64,000 bases of DNA. It comes from Lomentospora prolificans. Lineage: Eukaryota > Ascomycota > Sordariomycetes > Microascales > Microascaceae. The stretch spans positions 1,488,001 to 1,552,000 of the forward strand of contig JARFXM010000006.1 of assembly GCA_029532625.1 (NCBI GenBank), given 5' to 3'. Each line of letters opens with the position of its first letter. Position 1 is the stretch's first letter. Both the position numbers and the translations under genes were made by a program. Shown here in pieces: positions 12,450-22,232 of this stretch. The notes beneath the pieces are model-generated. The model saw nothing but the letters and a program-made list of their open reading frames with translations. It was not told the origin of the DNA and did not search any database.

Positions 12450-14960
12450 TCATTGCTCGTACCTCGGCAGCGGTTCGGAATGGCCCTGCCGTTGCATAGA
12501 GGGGGCTGCTGCATTGCTATAGGAATAGTGAGCCCCATAATCATCTTCTTCTTCTGAAAGCACGGGTGCCGTAGGCTCATCGATCGACGCGCCAGGTACC
12601 GATGTCGATCCGCTACCCGACGGTTCACAGTCATCCGGGAATTCCGGTGGCGCACTGGCTTCGCCAAGTAGCCGTTGGCGTTCCAGTTCTTGTTTATCGC
12701 CTGCGCCTTCAGGTTGGCTAGGCTGTGGGGTCATCTGCGGTTGGCTTGGCCCAGCAACGACCGAGCCAAAATCATCTAGCGCCAGTGCTGACGGAGCTGT
12801 TGCGTGAAGCGCATCCAGAGGAGGCGCAGATGGCCCGGCCGTATCGTCGGCGTCGTATATGTTGTCTTCAAGAGGAGCAGAGGCCGAAGGTCCGGATGCC
12901 GATGGGCCCCCCGGTGGCGCGCTTGGTAGTAACCTTTGCTCTTGTAGCCTTACCCGTTCTTTCTCGGTCAAGTTATTCACATCCGGAATGACGGGAGGGG
13001 GGATGTATAGTGGTGCCGGGGCTTCCGGTTCGCTCGCCTCTCTCGGACTATGTGGTGGGGGAAGGGGGCTGGGAGGCGGAGGATGGTCGGGATATTGCGC
13101 ATAGTGTGCATCCGGTGGTGAGGATGACGGTGCGCCCATATAGCTATTCGAATTATCGTTTGTTGGTAGGCGAGGGGAGGGATAATCGCCTCCGTTGACA
13201 TGCAATGGCCCCTGTCTATCATTTCTCCACGATAAGGAGCTGTCATCCTGACTCGTTGACGACGTATTCGGGTGCTGAAACGTTCGTCTCGAGTTCGTCT
13301 TACCCCGTAATCGCGAACTATCCAGAGTTCCCACGATGATCTCCAACCCGTCAAATACAACACCCTTTTCCCGCCGCAGATGCTCAGTATTTATGATATT
13401 AGTTGACCATGAAGTATAGGTAGAGCTTGCCCCGTTCACGGGGCTTGCGCCCGCACCTAAGACCCCAAACCTCGCTGGCGTCTCACTACTCTGGAACTGA
13501 CCGTCCAATCTCCCACCAAGATCGACAACGACTTCCAAATGATACTTGAAACTGATCATGTCGCTGGGCACGTTCTTAATCGTGGGAAACGACCCATCAG
13601 GTACTTTTACCGAGACATTGACACTGGTGCTGAGCGAATGTGGATCGATAATGAGGGGGACGACCGTCTGGCAGAGGTCCTTTCGATAGATGCTGGGAGA
13701 CGACTTGTTGGAGAGTGAAAAGCTAAGGCTGGACCTAGATTTCGTGGATCGGTCGCCTCCGAGAGAGAATGCACCCCTCGCACCTGATGAATGGCCAAGT
13801 GTGGTTGATGGTACTGTCGGATCGATTCTCCCTTGTCTATACAAAGTTACAATGACGCCGTGCATGCTCCTCACGTGCTTGATATGCTGAACCGTTATCC
13901 TAACGGGAATGGTGTCGCCGGGTATGCACCCAGCTTTGAGCAACTCGATTGTGGTAGTTATAGTCTTTGCGTCCACTGCTTGTAGCTTCGCTAAGCTCGT
14001 GCTGCGTGCTATCGCGGGGTTTGAGGTCTGCGAGAGCACTTCGGCGGCGGGGAGGCTCAACCCCGTGCTGCCTGTAAAGTTGCTCTCCCCGCTGACGACG
14101 CTCCTCGTGTCTGCTAGCTCGGTACTGGATTGGGGGTTGATTGGGTGTGGTTCTTGGACTGGGTCTTCGGATCGGATAGATGGGCCGACAGAGTCGGCAT
14201 CGGATGACGGATCCAAGATCTGTTCTCGCGGCGGAACAGAGCGGCCACTGCGACTAGTCTTCTTGCGACGCGTCCTTTTCGATATGGGCTCTAGAAAGAT
14301 GATGCGAGGGCGGGGCGGTGGTAAGAGACCCACATCGACCTTCTCGACAAGCGCTACTTTTCGATCGCAGTGTAGGGTTGGGGATATGGTAGTCGGTCGA
14401 GTTAGGGTAGCCATGATATTGTAGGAGATTGTGCCTCTCTCAAACTAGAGGAACCGTGCATGTTGGGTTAGCTTCGGATGAAGAAGGGGGGAATCTCCAC
14501 GGGCATTCTAAGCACATACGTCGATGCTACTAGGCAGGTCTACTTTGCTAGGGAAAACTAGATCAAACTTGAACTCGTATCTTCCGACGTCAAGTTTGCC
14601 GTCGCCGCTGAGTACCTGTTCATCCTGGAAAAGAGACGCGTATCCCTTGGGGGGAAGCTGTTCGCGAGATGTTCCCGAGGGGACGGGGCGGTCATCGACG
14701 GCCGAAGGGCCCTTCCAAACGCGAACAAAGCCATGGAGTGCGACGACAAGGTGGGTGATGCGGAAGGGTTTCGTAACGACGAGGATTACGGCTCCGTGGA
14801 CATGGTCACCGGCCGAGTATGTGCGGTGGGGTTCGTCGGGCCGGATATGAAAATCTTCGGAGTTTCGCTTGACAGATCGCAGAGGGATGAGGCGATTGAA
14901 GAGGGAGCGACTAGAGGAGGACGAGCTGTCTTCTGGCGACGATCGGGAGAAGGCGCCCAT
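12450..14960 (-). CDS. palF: PalF/Rim8-type arrestin, ambient-pH signalling
   Basis: Two exons (14520-14960 and 12450-14444) encode 811 residues; the 75-nt intron has donor GTATGT and acceptor TAG. The start is the only in-frame ATG (14960), giving MGAFSRSSPED. Arrestin-N features follow: HIRPDEPHRTYSAGDHVHGA, PFRITHLVVALHGFVRVWKG, GYASLFQDEQVLSGDG and, across the splice, SSIDFERGTISYNI. The arrestin-C half begins around residue 290 (AGCIPGDTIPVRITVQHIKH). The basic patch KRTRRKK and the Pro-rich tail ending PLPRYEQ agree with PalF. Known role: PalF/Rim8 binds the 7-TM pH sensor PalH and recruits ESCRT components, leading to PacC processing. The tail carries PSAP at 654 and 685 and PTAP at 771, listed as a finding. 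A generic alpha-arrestin is less likely because both the family opening and the tail match PalF. Confidence 0.87.
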
Positions 14961-16974
14961 ACCCGATCGGATGAGGGGGTTGGTCGGAAGCGCGATGGGC
15001 GTCGACGGCGGTTGCGTGGGGGCGAGGACAGCAATTGGGCGGAAGCGCGTAGGAAGGAGATGGCGGAGATGCGGATGGTCTTGGAGTTGGAGAAGCGCTG
15101 GCGCTGGCTTGGTGGCCTTTCGCCGAGGGGAATTGGTCGGGGCGATGCGCCGTGGCGAGTAGTGTGGGCGTGGCAATTCAACCGGCCGAACTGGTGAAAC
15201 AAAGTGGTGCAACGGATGCGACGGGTTCTACAAACTACAGACAAAACACACGTGAGATTGATTATTTATTCCGCATGGCACCCTCGAACAATCTCCGGAT
15301 AATGCAAAAGGGAGGCAGCAAGAAAGGAAAATTAAAAAAAAAAAAGGAAAAGAAAACGAAGTGGAAAAAAAAAGAACAGAGAAACAAAAAATAGAAATAG
15401 AGAGAGAGATGGCGGGCGGATGCGTGGGAGGGAGGGAAAGAAGTGCGGGAGAGAACAAGACGGGCTAGATGTGAATGCACATACGTACATGCGCCCATGC
15501 ATCAAGCTGGGATAGTTGACGTCCGAGGCCGATGCCCTTGGCAAGGGTCGGGTTGAGAAGAGCCAAGAGCTGGACAGCCAGGAAAGGGTCAAGGTGAGGA
15601 TGCGAGCTGTGGGAAGGGTAGTGGTCCTTAACCACGAGTTGGCGACTGAAAAAAGCTTCTTGTGCTGAATCAGATTTGGAATTAGCACCCGCATCATCAA
15701 GGCGATGCTCCACGCCACGTCTGTTGTCAGCGTATCCTGTCTTCACCCTTGGTTGAGGTACAGTGACTTGTCCGGCCTTTCGTTGCCTGTCCCTCGTTTC
15801 CCTCCGTCCCCGGAGGTCGTCGGCGTTGCGAGCTAATGACCAATGTGGGATTTTGGAGGTTATAATAGCACATTCGTCCGCAGATCAGTCAGAGCTAAGG
15901 TTCTCGATGGAGTATATTAGCCTTGTAAGCGCGAACCAAAACGCTCATATCGGACAGCATCGGATCAGGGAGAGCACAGGAAGTGACAACTAGGGCGCAA
16001 TGGGGAATATAAGTAAGTGAGCAGTTGATCCACCAACAGCTGGCTAGACATGGTCGATGCTGAGCCAGCCCCTCTTCAACGTTGCTCCGCTGGCCAGCGC
16101 TTGCTTGCCTGGCTGCACGGGCTTCTGTCAACTCGCCTTAACATGGAGTGAACATGGGTATGCAACCAGACATGGGCCCTCCTTGCTCCACTCAACTCAA
16201 CATCAGATGAACTGCAGATCCAGATTGGACATGCAGAAGAGGGCAGGTGAATTGTTTCCCTCCCAGAAGCTCCACTGTGTCCGCATTTATTGCCAGCCCA
16301 AAACATCATCGACCTGATCGCTCACACAGCGTTTTCCCGTTACGATTCCAGTGAGGGTGACAAAGGTGAATTTCGGAGTCAATAGATTGTATGGCTTTGT
16401 AAAACTTTTGACTTCCACCCCATTCATTGAGAGTTACTCAAAAACATTGCCAATCAATATCTGGATCGTGTGCCCGATGCCCTGTACCATGTTGGTTGTC
16501 GATTGAAGCGTTTTTGTACGCGTCGTGATGACGCTGGTATACTGATTGTACCTCAAGCCTCTTCTTCTTCTTCAAGGAAACGCGTCCTGGGCTCCTCTCC
16601 TCGACATGCCGCCTCCAGTAAGTCCTGCCAGCAAGTGAGGCGCCTTGTACCTTGGTATGTAGCGCATCAAATCTAGGATCAATTTTCTCTGACAGCGGAT
16701 AGGTGGCTTGACTAAGTTGAGCACAAAGTTCTGAGGATTGTTTCCTCTCTGGATATATTCTAAACTTTCAGTGTCTATAGCCAGCCCCAACTCCTCGTGT
16801 AGCAAATGCAATGCCCTGAACGCCTAGTTTCAATCATTCCCGATGCATCATAGGTACTCCAAATACGACAACACCGCCTCTGCCTTCCCGTTACGCTCCG
16901 CCCAACTAGCTACTCCGCCTTGCCCCACCGTGACACTGTCCTCAGAGAAGTCATCGAGGAACTCACATCTTGAT
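14961..16974. other. palF upstream region and cdc6 3' flank
   Basis: No credible gene in 2 kb. Bases about 15300-15480 are purine-rich on the plus strand (CT-rich for palF), with A runs at 15335-15370. The 16020-16150 stretch has several CTGGC/GCCAG motifs. Confidence 0.5.
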
Positions 16975-18895
16975 TTAGTAGTCACACTCCAGTGCGTCAC
17001 CGTTGAGGATACTCTTAAGAATTCCTGCCCCAATTCCATCAGTTGCCTGTTCCACCTCTTCCTCCCCAACGCAGCTTGCCACTCGCTTCTCCTCTCCCGT
17101 TTTCGCAAATCCATTCCATCGCCCCCGTTTGCTGGGGGTCTGGTTAACCACTAAGCCACCAGTCTTGCCATCCACAGCCGTAACCAGGCCAAGGGTCTCG
17201 AGGCTTCCGACAACTTCCCTAAACTCCGAGCTCGAAAGTGGATGAAGGACGGCGTCGGTTTTGCATAGTCGGCAGTACGCATCAAAGAGCGTCTTCACTG
17301 TTGGTGCGAGGGTTTGCGTCTTGGACGGGGTTTGTATGCTGGTGGAGGATTGGCTGGCCCTATTCTTTTTTTCATAAGCCACTAGGGCACAGAGCGCAGC
17401 CTTCTGCTGCAGGTTAAGTGTCTTTAATCGCTGGTTTGTGCCGTTGCTGAATGCGGCTGATGTGACCTTATTCAAGTGCGAAATCGACACCCGGGGAGCA
17501 GTCTCAACGGTGAGCCCCTTAAACGAGCTCGCCACCATTTGACTGACGCTTTGGGGACGACCTTCCCTGCGGGGAGAGGATTCATTAAACGTCTCCCCAA
17601 GCACCTTTCGCGAGGGGGTCATTTGAAGCATGGTTTCCCTAGCCTCAACCTCAAACTTATGCTTCGTTTCAGCCTCAATCACATCAAGTGCGCGACGGCA
17701 AATCTCAAAGGCTCTCCGTAGATCACCAGTCTGGCTCGAGACCTTCCGAGAGCATAGTTCCACGGCGGCAGGGTGGATGAATGGGACATAATCTGGTTGC
17801 TTTGAGTCTGCTGGCACAAGACCTCTAAGTCGTGTGAGGATAATGTTCTTGATTTGCGGGGCCGTGTACGGAAGGAAGGGGAGTAGTTCGGGTCTAAGGT
17901 TCTTCGCCTTGAGCCGTGGAAGAAACCTATCGGTGAGGTCGAGGGCATTGGCAATACCAATGAGGGTGAGGCGAGAGGACTTCTGTAATGACCACTCGAA
18001 CATGCGATATAGACTCTCCAGTCCCATGGTAAGAATATGATCAATCTCATCAAGCACAACTAGATAAGTCTGCGCCGACTTTTTCCGTTGGATAAACATG
18101 CTCTGGAGAACTTTCATTGCCTCGGGCTCGGTGGTTGCGGACTTATCCAAGTTCAACGAATCCAAGAGCGTAATGTAAAGATCTTTGGATGATTTGATGC
18201 TCATGCAGTTGATATAGGAATATTTGGTCTCTGTGTTGCTGGCGGCCTTCTTCGTTGTCTCCTGCACCATGGCACTTTTCCCCGTGCCTGGAGGCCCACT
18301 GACGTACAAGCAGCCATGAGGGGTAGACGAATCTAACCGGTGAATAAAGGCCTGGAGCTGTGCTCGTTCATCGTCCCTTCCCACCAGTTGACCAGCATCG
18401 GCACCACGAGCAAACAATTGTCTCGCCGAGTGATAGATGGTCGGGCCGCTTGATGGAGTGACGGGAGTCTGGGGCGTGGATCGCTTGAACAGCTTTCCAG
18501 CGGACATTACCACATGCCTGGGGGTAGCAGGAGATCGGGAAAGGGCATTTCGAAATCGAGGGGTTTGAGGGGTGACGGGAACGGGTTTGGAAGGAGAGGC
18601 TTTCGATCGAACCGGCCGCTTCGTCGATGGGAAGTAGATATCCTCATCCTCAGCTTCATCTGGGCTAATATCTGGGTCGTAATTCTCGTCATTTTCGGCA
18701 TCCTCGACTTCGTGTTTAGCTGTACTCCTTCTGGTTCTCTTCCGAGGAGTGTCGATGACTGCTTCTACTCCTACGTTAGGTACTGATATCTGAAGTTTAA
18801 TTCGAAAGTAGGAAAGATCTGGGGCATCAACACCAGCTTTACCTACCCTTCTCGGATACGCTCCGCGTCCTCTTGCCTAGACTGCTGCGAGGCAT
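16975..18895 (-). CDS. cdc6: Cdc6/Cdc18 DNA replication licensing ATPase
   Basis: Two exons (18847-18895 and 16975-18782) encode 618 residues; the 64-nt intron has donor GTAGGT and acceptor CAG. The first exon supplies the family opening MPRSSLGKRTRS. The AAA+ core has Walker A GPPGTGKS (about 179-186), Walker B LVVLDEID (about 257-264), sensor 1 LIGIANALDLTDRFLPRL and sensor 2 GDLRRAFEICRRALD, then a winged-helix C-terminus ending LNGDALECDY. Known role: Cdc6 binds ORC at origins and loads Cdt1-MCM2-7 in G1. The N-terminal 130 residues carry many S/T-P sites (TPRK, SPDE, SPSK, TPQTPR, SPATPR, STPQTPVTP), the usual CDK-directed degradation region. The gene is divergent from hxB, and its promoter has an ACGCGT box (listed separately). 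Confidence 0.95.
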
Positions 18896-19694
18896 TGTGT
18901 ATGTGGTAATGGGTATCCACTCTCGTAAGATATGTACAGCTATGTAAAGAAGGAAGAATAAAACTTCAATCAGAAACTAAGTGAAGCTGTGGAAGGTTGA
19001 ATGGAGGAGGTGGGAAGAATTAACAGCGGGATATGGTCAAGGTACATTGTACGAGGGAGGAGTTGGAGACAAGGAGTATTTAATGGGGCTCCGCCAGGAT
19101 TATCGTGTGCCGCGTGGTGACGGGAAGGCGTCGCGTTGGCGCGTACCACTTAAAGCACTGGCTGAGACGCGTATCCAGCAATTAAAGCCCTGGTCTGGCG
19201 CTTGGGCCTGGAGCGCCTTCCACCACTGATCTCGCGTACAGGCGTATTATGTAAGACGAGAACCAGATGTTACAACTCAGCACTGTCCCTGTTCTTGTTG
19301 CCACTGTGCTCACTGTACGAAGTACTAATGACGCTTTGAAACCTTCCGGCGCTTTCCATCGCTTCCGGCCGGAGTTGGCCGGTAGATGCTTTGGCCTCGT
19401 CCCAGTTCTTATCGTCGCCACCAACGGAACCCCCTCCATCAAGGGGCGGTGGATAAGTTGTTTGGCGGGTAGTTTGCTTTCCAACCTCCAGCTTGTAGTT
19501 GCAAACCTCATACCACGATCAAGATACTCGAATAGCTCACTCACGAGATCGCTTTGTTTTTTTCGGCTTGTGAATGTGGCAGGCCCGCAACAGCTCCGGT
19601 CTTCCGTCATCTATTTACTCCACTTGCCCGGGCCGCAATAAATGAAGAGGGGCACCGAACGATACACTGTTATACGGTCCATGTGTGCGGAACC
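18896..19694. promoter_or_regulatory. Divergent promoter region of cdc6 (-) and hxB (+)
   Basis: These 799 bases lie between two start codons facing away from each other. No coding sequence is seen. The middle (about 19110-19175) is rich in CGCG and holds MluI-box and E2F-like sequences; a GC-rich CCGG cluster at about 19340-19385 lies nearer hxB. Confidence 0.65.
19129..19172. promoter_or_regulatory. Putative MBF/E2F-type G1/S element (ACGCGT and TTGGCGCG) for cdc6
   Basis: A perfect MluI cell-cycle box ACGCGT lies at 19167-19172, about 270 bases upstream of the cdc6 ATG. GCGTTGGCGCGT at about 19133-19144 resembles an E2F/DSC1 site, and GGCGTCGCG lies beside it. In yeasts MCB boxes bind MBF and drive G1/S transcription, and cdc18/CDC6 is a known target in fission yeast. 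Function here is inferred from motif and position. Confidence 0.5.
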
Positions 19695-22232
19695 ATGTCG
19701 ACACCCGCCGGGTACAACAGCGATGTGGAATGCTTCCGGGAAACTCAATTCCCCATGCTCAAAGGTGTGCACATGCTGATATTCCATCCCTCCATATCCC
19801 CGTCCATCCCTTGGCTAATTCCGGAGTAGATGACTTATATCTTGACCATGCCGGCACTACGCTCTATTCGAAATGCCTTATGGAGCGGTTTTCCCAGGAT
19901 ATGATGTCGAATCTGCTTGGAAATCCTCATTCTCTCTCCTCGTCTTCTCAGTTATGCGCGTCGCGAGTTGAAAACGTCCGGTTGCGCCTCCTCACTTTCT
20001 TCGGTGCTGACCCAGCGGATTATGACCTGGTATTTGTTTCAAATTCAACTGCAGCCATGAAACTCGTAGCCGAAGCTCTAAGGGCCGCGCCTGGTGGGTT
20101 TGCATATGCTTATCACCAGGCCGCGCATACAAGCGCGATCGGCATAAGAGAAGAAGCAAAAACAAGTCAGTGTCTCGATGACGATGCTGTCGAAGACTGG
20201 ATCTCGGGCAAGTGTCCTCTGAAATGGGGCAAATATGGCCATTCCTTACCCGTGTTGTTCGCCTACGCGGCCCAGTCTCACATGGACGGACGGCGATACC
20301 CGCTCTCCTGGGCGGATAGGCTGAGAGCCTCGGCATCATCCGCTTCACAGGAGCTCTTCGTGCTCCTAGACGCTGCCTCGTATGCTGCCACTGGGCCCCT
20401 TAAACTCGAGGCAGGAGAATGTGCACCCGATTTCGTGGCTGTCAGCTTATATAAGATATTTGGGTTCCCTGACTTAGGAGCTTTGATTGTAAAGAAATCA
20501 GTCTCCCATGTCTTTCGTTACCGCAGGTATTTTGGGGGGCGGGACGGTTGATATGGTTGCTTGTGGACAGGAATCATGGCATGTTCGCAAGGGCCATTTT
20601 CCACATGAACATTTAGAGGATGGTACCCTGCCTATCCACAACATCATCGCCCTCGACTCAGCCCTGGACGTACACGAGTTACAATTTGGTTCTATGATAC
20701 GAATCGCCTCACATACTGCATATCTCCGCAAACGACTCCTTGATGGTTTAAGCACCCTTCGACACTATAATGGCCGTCCTGTGTGCACGGTCTATTCTCA
20801 AGACACCTCCCACGACCGGCTGTCTGCGGGGGCAGGCCCGATCATTGCCTTCAATCTCCAGGATAGTAAGGGAGCGTGGGTCAGTCTCGGCGAATTCGAG
20901 AAGTTAGCGGGCTTGAAGAAGGTCCATATCCGTACCGGAGGAGTCTGTAGTCCGGGCGGTGTAGCAGCTGCCTTAGGATTGACCCCCGCAGACGTCAAGA
21001 AGAACTTCTCATCCGGTATCCGGTGTAGTGGTCACCATGATGTCGTTGCTGGAAAGCCGACAGGAATAATTCGGGCCAGCCTAGGAGCCATGAGCATCAA
21101 ATCCGATGTTGATAAGTTCGTGCAGTTCATTTCCGATTTCTATTGTGATCGGGAGCCGTTGGTTTCGCAGATCGACCTGCCTGCAGCGAATGGAAACCTG
21201 CTTCCCGCCCAATTGGAGGTCAAGGACGTCATAATCTATCCAATCAAGAGTTGTGGAGGATATCACATACCTTCCGGCACTCCGTGGGTGGTTCGGCAGG
21301 AAGGTTTGGCGTGGGACCGCGAGTGGTGTCTAGTCCACCAGGGCTCTGGTCAGGCGCTGGCGCAGAAGCGCTATCCCAAAATGGCACTCATAAAACCGAG
21401 AATCGACCTTGCCAACAACCTCATGCAACTATCGTATCAAGGAGAGCGACCAAAGAACATTCCAGAAACGATATCAGTTCCCCTTTCCTGGGATCCAGAG
21501 ACCTGCCCCACGGACACGTTTCGCATGCTACCCTCTCGGGTGTGCGGCGAAAGCATTACTGTCCAAGCTTATACTTCCCCTCAAATCACAAATTATTTCT
21601 CTGGGATCCTCGGGATACCCTGCATCCTCACTCGCTTCCCCCCAGGAGGTAAAGGCCGTAGCACGCGTTCCTCCAAAACCGGACCGGCAAGGAGTTCTCG
21701 TGGCATGAAAAACAGGTCCTTGCGCCTACCAGGTACTTTCCCCGGGTTGCCAAGTCCTCCCGAGTCCGACTCGGAACCTTCGGTCCCAATCCTCCTCTCC
21801 AACGAGAGCCCTATCCTCCTGATACACACGTCGAGTGTCTCTTACATTAACGAGGTCCTTCCTTCTGCCCCTGTCCCTCCGGCACAGTTCCGGCCGAATA
21901 TTGTCGTCGGCTCTAGAAATGGTACCCGGCCCCTCCCTGCGTTTTCAGAAGAGTCCTGGCGTGGCATCTCTTTCGAAGCCAACAAAGATAAATTTCGGCG
22001 GGCTACCTTTTGCGTACTTGGAAAATGCTATCGGTGTCAAATGGTGTGTGTGGATCAGGATACCGGCGAGCGAGGGGAGGAGCCCTTCGTGACGTTAACT
22101 AGGACTAGAAGAGTGGATGGAAAGGTCCCATTCGGTGTCCATATTTGCCTCGAAGCAGCACTCGGTGGGGCGGGCGCCGAGCAGGTAACTATCACCGTTG
22201 CAGACTCCGTTTGTGTAGATGCCGCCGATTAA
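19695..22232 (+). CDS. hxB: Molybdenum cofactor sulfurase (HxB/ABA3 type) with a one-base frameshift
   Basis: Exon 1 is 19695-19764 (MSTPAGYNSDVECF...) and exon 2 is 19827-22232; the intron is GTGTGC...GAG|TAGATGAC. The N-terminal half is a class-V aminotransferase/cysteine-desulfurase fold (YLDHAGTTLY, GNPHS, SNSTAAMKL) with the PLP lysine in SLYKIFGFP (Lys233). The middle has RTGGVCSPGGVA, matching the persulfide-cysteine loop. The C-terminal third is a MOSC N-barrel plus MOSC domain (KDVIIYPIKSCGGYHI; KCYRCQMVCVDQDTG). Known role: HxB turns oxo-Moco into the sulfido form needed by xanthine dehydrogenase (and nicotinate hydroxylase in Aspergillus). The frame shifts by one base at a G6 run (20534-20539) inside the conserved YFGGGTVDMV; with five Gs both halves join into about 824 residues, the expected length. 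As given, translation stops at 20551. Both flanks are intact, so an assembly error or a very recent mutation is most likely. Confidence 0.9.

Noticed and set aside
20527..20570. An intron to explain the hxB frameshift (GTATTT to ACAG, 44 nt)
   Set aside because: It would remove the conserved GGGTVDMVACGQ and still leave the wrong frame, so a one-base frameshift is simpler.
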